This document shows, piece after piece, positions 59,110 to 64,000 of a stretch of DNA of 64,000 nt (its first letter is position 1; every line of letters starts with the position of its first letter). Both the position numbers and the translations under genes were made by a program. The notes below the pieces were generated by a model. The model was given only the letters and a program-made list of their open reading frames with translations, made no database searches and had not been told where the DNA came from. The stretch lies in assembly GCF_041146795.1 (NCBI RefSeq), contig NC_135170.1, positions 25,104,033 through 25,168,032 on the forward strand, read 5' to 3'. Source of the stretch: Maylandia zebra (lineage: Eukaryota; Chordata; Actinopteri; Cichliformes; Cichlidae).

Positions 59110-61660
59110 AGTTGCTGTAGGTAGACAATCTTATTTTGTCTGCAAAAGTCAGCATGTAAAGAAGAAAAATTATACACAGTTATTTTAAAACTAGTGTTGG
59201 ACTGCTTTTCCTCTTGGAGAATCTGTCTCTTCAATGGGGTTCACATAAGGAACATAAACTGCTAACCCTGCACAAAATCACCTGCAGACTGCTGACTGTA
59301 AAAAGAAAAACCTGAAGAATATAAACAATTTCTGATTAATTATAGTTATAGGAGAAGGTGAGGAGTCAGGTGCTTTGTACTTATGGACACTAGAGGTTGC
59401 AAGGACATACATGTCAAGAAGTATGTAGAGAACATTGAAGGGGCTCAATTTCATACCTGCTATCATGGCAGTATAATGTTAATATAACAGTTTTTTTATA
59501 GTGCTTTTTCCCAGTAGATATGTTGGCTAGTTGTTTTAATCAAGTAGTCTCAGCAATTTTTTGTAACTGAAGCATCAGGAAGGATTCAGGACCTGGGAAC
59601 TGATGTGTTTTTAGCACAAAGAGTGCTGAGGATAAACAGTGGAGTATTTCACTCCTGTTGGATTGGTGAATATTCTGGGCTTATTGATCCTTTTGGGCTC
59701 CTGTATCGGTCCAGGTGTTGAAGATTGCTCTTATATCGTTTCACTGGTGGAATATTCCACTTTGATCCTGGGTGGAAGAAGCTTATCATTGGGGGAATAT
59801 AATTAATGGGAAATCCCTAATGGTGAAACACCACAAGTAGAAGGATCGAGTGATTTCATTAACTCTGTTTCATTCCCCGATGAAGGTATGTGTGCCAAAT
59901 CATGACGGAGTTTTGCTTTTAGTTTTTTTTAAGGTTAAACCTAAATGTAAATTTTAGTGCTTTGATAATTTAACATGTTTAGTTTTTATGTCAACACTCG
60001 GACTTAATCTATCGTGACACATCTAAATCTTAGAGAGAATACAGTCTGTTTTTACATCTGTCACAAGAACAAATGCAAAGCACAGATGGAGAGCAGGAAG
60101 AATGAAGACAGATGTGTACAGATGAAACATGAGAAAGAGCAACGCAACATAAGTGATTAAAAACTCTGTGAAGAACATGTGAAAGAAATGGCTTGTCATC
60201 CAGTTTTCCTACAGTGAGGAGGGAAAACCCTTTAGTCCTGATGAGAGTCGTAGAAAATTGTCCTGGAGAATGAAAACGATACTTTGCTGTGTTAGTGATG
60301 ATGGCTTCTGGCTGGGTCATAGCATTGCAAGCCTGGCCTGGACTGCTGAAGGAAGTCACCACATCAAATCAGTCGCAGGTTTCATTTTAACTCACTTTAT
60401 GATAAAAACAAAATCCAGCTGTATGCAATTTAATGCAGCAATTTAGCATAAAGCAGAGGGCAGCAGCATATCACTCTCCTACACTTCAAGTGACTGAGGT
60501 CAGCCTACGGTCCACCAACTGCAGACATCCAGCATCAACGCAATATAACATCCATATAGACCTAACTCCTAGTTGGTTCTTGTTATTTAATCTCAGTGTA
60601 CCCTTAAAGATTTGGATTCATGTGCAGTAGATTAATGTCTGCAGTCTGACTTGATTGCAATCTCAACCGGTGTAGCTACAGCCAGCAGAAAATAATGGAG
60701 CAGGCCTGCAATAAATCCTATCAACCATGAAGGTTAAGCCTGTTGTTCATTCAACTTCATTTTTATTCTGGACCTTGCAGTTATCGTTTTGCCCATCTCA
60801 TTTATTTCACAGACGGTAGGCCAAATTGCAACCACCCCCAATCTGATCAAACAGCTCCCTAAAAGAGGCCCAGCAACAACAACTCATGTTAAAGCATTAG
60901 ACAGAAACCTAAATCTCAGTTCTGACTATTGCTAGCTGTCATTACCCATTCCTGCCTGTGTCTGCTCACATCTTACCTTTGCTCCAACTTGGAGTGGGTA
61001 TCCAGTTGCTGTTTGTATCATCTGTCATGAGTGCCCCCCCTCTGAGTCAGCCCAAGTGCTGCTGTGCCAGGCTGGTCATTCATAGCACTCATTTAAAATC
61101 ATGTCATGTTCAACAACCCAGACGGTTGCATTAGCTGTAGAAACTTTCAGAAAAGTATAAAAATAATAAATAATGTTGCTGTGCATCACTGACCCATTGT
61201 TCAAAATGTTGTAACCTTGTAACCTTTTGTGCTTATGACCTGAAGTCTGAATGCTATAATTAGACAAATCTATCCTTGACAAATATTTGTTTAAACTTCG
61301 AGACCTTTGCTCCATGTCAGTGTGTCGGCCACAATTTCAAAACTACAGCAGCGGTCAAGCCCGCTTACTATTTTTATATTGGTCACGTACACTTTCTCCC
61401 ATGAACCAGCTGCACCCCTCTTCTTCTTGGCACACAAACATGGAGTAAGTACAGAGGGACACTCATTATATTTGTCTGTCCACTGCTTCAAAAGAAACAA
61501 AAATACAGATTTACATTGAGATGACTCCCGTCGACTTTTAAGATGAATTGTGGCCACGCATCACCAGAAGTGCTGAGGGGAAAAACGATGAAAGGAGCAC
61601 CCTCGGGCAAAGTTGTCCTTTGAGCCTCTGAGAAGTCGACCCTTTGGTTTTTTCCCCCTC
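59110..61660. other. slc25a10 upstream interval
   Basis: No gene or recognised repeat is seen. The sequence is AT-rich. Just before the first coding exon, tttttccccctctag at about 61648-61662 looks like an acceptor, so a non-coding slc25a10 leader exon and the promoter should lie somewhere in this interval. Confidence 0.4.
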
Positions 61661-61682
61661 TAGAGTTTGCCTCACTGACAGC

Positions 61683-62763
61683 ATGCAGGAGAACCGTGTC
61701 TCTCGTTGGTATTTTGGTGGGGTCTCGTCCAGTGCAGCAGCCTGTGTAACCCATCCACTGGATTTGATAAAGGTAAATTATAGAGCTTATCGAATTTGAA
61801 TTAACACCAGAGCACAATCCTTCCATTCGGCAGAGACAAAATAGATCCAGATAGGCCTCACTGATGTGTCTATTTTGGCTATTTTGGTTTTCTATTTACT
61901 TGCTGATGATAAAATTTGGAATAATGTGTTGTAGCAATATTCATTTTAGCAGTTTCTTAGAATTTCACTTGGCTATTATGCAGCCAAATTGCCTTTATAT
62001 TGGCAATCATTAGGCTTGCTTTGATTCCTTAAGGTGCTTTAAATGATAGTAACATTTGTAGTGTATGTTTAGTGGCACAGTTTTTTATTTCTTGCAGCTA
62101 TTATCCACTTATTGCATTGGTTTTCTTTAATTTAGGATGCGGACTGAATGGTGCTGGTAATATTAGAGCGTGAGATATATTTTCAGACTAGATATTAACG
62201 GTTTTAAAGACAGGAACCTTACATATATCTAAGGCCAATTCTCACTAAAAGTGCCACTGACTCTTAGTGCTGCTTCCTTATGGTTGCTTCCAGGTCCACT
62301 TGCAAACACAGCAGGAAGTGAGGATGAGGATGATTGGGATGACTCTTAACGTAGTGAGAAGAGAGGGTTTTCTGGCTCTCTACAGCGGGCTCACTGCTTC
62401 CCTCTGCCGGCAGGTCAAAAACAACACTCATTTCCATAAAACCTTTACCAGCCGCACACTCTTCCTCTCTTTGACATAGCTGTTTTTATTTATTCATTTG
62501 TCCAGATGACATATTCTTTGTCACGATTTGCCATTTACGAGACCGTCAGGGATAAGATGAAGAGAAAAAATAAAGGTCCTATGCCTTTCCACCAGAAAGT
62601 CCTCCTGGGTGCCTTTGGAGGTAAATGGTGGAAAATAGCTTACATTTTATTTAAAGATGTTGTTTCATTTTATACTTAAAATTGCATTTAAAGATGTTGT
62701 TTTTCCTTCATCAGGTTTTACAGGTGGTTTCATTGGGACCCCAACTGACCTGGTGAATGTAAG
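61683..62763 (+). CDS. slc25a10: Mitochondrial dicarboxylate carrier, first four coding exons (partial)
   Basis: Exons 61683-61772, 62294-62413, 62506-62620 and 62715-62763 are in the window; the gene continues past base 64000. The start MQENRVSRWYFGGVSSSAA aligns with the human MAAEARVSRWYFGG start. The first carrier signature PLDLIK (PxDxxK) is completed across the first intron by VHLQTQQEVR. Then come GFLALYSGLTASLCRQ, YSLSRFAIYETVRD, and the second repeat start GFIGTPTDLVNVR, which carries the second PxDxx(K/R) motif. The SLC25A10 carrier exchanges malate or succinate for phosphate, sulfate or thiosulfate across the inner mitochondrial membrane. Matrix and cytosolic gate residues of the third repeat are outside the window. 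The intron after exon 4 contains a Tc1 copy. Confidence 0.95.
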
Positions 62764-63255
62764 GTGAGATACAGTGTTTATGTCTTTGTATCTGTTTGCA
62801 CTTCACATGTAGAATCGAATGTATTTTTGTGGTTCACCACATAAAAGTCATAGTTTATATTTTATAGTTCAGTGCATCCACTACATTGCTGTTTAAGGTC
62901 TAAATTTGCTGTCATTCCAGCCGTGAGATAAAAGTGATTCATTTTGTTGTCAAAATGCTTTAATAGTTATAATAATTCTATGAATATTTAATATACATTT
63001 AAATGGAGATTAAATTGAAACTGAATCATGAAACATATTACTAATAAAAGCCTACATTTATTTTTAGTTTGTTCTGGTCCATTTAAGTGGCCGTTTTATT
63101 ATCTTGAGCATTTTAAAAATGTTGTTTATAACTTTTGGGGTTTTGCGGTTTCTGTCCACCGTACTTTTGTGCGAGTGCTTGATGACCAAAAAACAAACAA
63201 TAATAGAAAAAGAAAAATACCAAAAAGTAACAAAGGATACACGAACACGGATCAC

Positions 63256-64000
63256 TTCATTAGGTACACCTGTCCAACTGCTCATCACAAATATCTCATC
63301 AGCCAATTACATGAGAGGAACTCAGTGCATTTAGACATGTAGACGTGATCAAGATGACCTGCTGAAGTTCAAAGAGAACATCAAAATGAGGAAGAATGGT
63401 GACAGAAGCGACTTTGAAGGTGGTATGGTTGTTGCTGCCAGATAGGCTAGTCGGAGTATTTCAGGGACTGTTGATCTTCAAGTAATTCATTGTATTGGAT
63501 AGTCGCTACATAGGCCTTTACCAGAGTTGCCTCAGTTGTGCCGACTGGGAGCTTGGGCTGTTTTACCCTGTGCTTCTTAGGTTATTCTTTGCCTTTGGAG
63601 GAGCCACACTAAACCAGAGTTCATAGAATGGTTAAAGACACTGCTTCCTGTGAATCACTGATGGTAAGGAATAATAACTGTCAAGGAAAGTTTCAGCAAG
63701 AGTGGATTGAGGTTGCAGAGAAAACAAAGGACAGAATCTAACAGACAGTTGCCCTTTCTCTTTTGTGCGTCTGCTAAGTTTTACACAACCCCTTATTTAT
63801 TTTGTTCTTAGTACTTGGATACTTTTCTGTCTTTGTATTTCTCCTTACTGATTGCACAGATGTAACCATGTCCAGTGTATGCTATTTTGTGTTTTGATTG
63901 TTATGAAAATTGAAAATAAATAAAAGAAAAAAAATGGGCAACAGAAGGTTGGAAAAATGTCTGGTCTGATGACTTTTTCCGCTTTGACATTTGGATAGTA
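63256..64000 (+). mobile_element. Tc1 copy interrupted by foreign sequence, cut by the window end
   Basis: cattaggtacacctgtccaa, gacctgctgaagttcaaaga, gaaggtggtatggttgttgc and gtatttcagggactgttgat are the 5' third of the Tc1 family in plus orientation. The family resumes at gaaggttggaaaaatgtctg (63945). The part expected between is absent and replaced by about 450 unrelated bases. The element lies in an slc25a10 intron. Confidence 0.8.
63488..63936 (+). mobile_element. Possible retroposed insert with A-rich tail inside the Tc1 copy
   Basis: The insert ends gaaaataaataaaagaaaaaaa, an AATAAA followed by an A-rich tail, immediately before Tc1 sequence resumes. This is the form of a retroposed 3' end (LINE or processed transcript). 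I could not name the source, and no clear target-site duplication is visible. Confidence 0.4.

Noticed and set aside
1-64000. tRNA, rRNA, CRISPR or LTR-element features
   Set aside because: I looked for cloverleaf boxes, spaced direct repeats and long terminal repeats and saw none that I could support.

Overview
The window is vertebrate nuclear DNA, almost certainly from a teleost fish. Genes are split by GT-AG introns and are dense. The intervals carry repeat families typical of ray-finned fish: Tc1/mariner relics, L2 and Rex3-like LINE tails. I rebuilt eleven protein-coding genes exon by exon. Every complete model has a total coding length divisible by three and splice phases that agree. 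I saw no rRNA, tRNA, CRISPR array or LTR element.

Layout, left to right: the last two exons of arl16 (+, cut by the window start); epn3 (-, 2510-9851, ten coding exons); a two-exon RASD-type small GTPase gene (+, 16213-17379) with a TATA box; rsad1 (-, 19270-23317, nine exons); a two-exon GIMAP-like gene whose GTP-binding motifs are all degenerate (+, 26325-27859); a TRIM gene with RING, coiled coil and PRY-SPRY but no B-box (+, 30106-32022); a claudin with an uninterrupted coding region (+, 33746-34393); hgs (+, 38543-49935, twenty exons); mettl26 (-, 51415-52528); mrpl12 (+, 53584-57384); and the first four exons of slc25a10 (+, from 61683, running off the right edge).

Most of these genes have basic cell functions. 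epn3 (endocytic adaptor) and hgs (ESCRT-0) both recognise ubiquitinated membrane cargo through UIM motifs. rsad1, mrpl12 and slc25a10 act in mitochondria. Two immune-type genes (GIMAP-like, TRIM) and a tight-junction claudin sit between rsad1 and hgs. hgs, mrpl12 and slc25a10 are neighbours in human 17q25, and epn3 and rsad1 in human 17q21. Here the two sets are joined, arl16 lies far from hgs, and mettl26 lies between hgs and mrpl12.

The intervals hold at least seven pieces of one Tc1 family, two other Tc/mariner-like families, several LINE tails, and a 1.5-kb element with a perfect 16-bp terminal inverted repeat. The most unusual coding observations are the GIMAP-like pseudo-GTPase, the RASD-like protein lacking the G3 glycine, and the TRIM without a B-box. 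I did not find a clear new multi-gene system.
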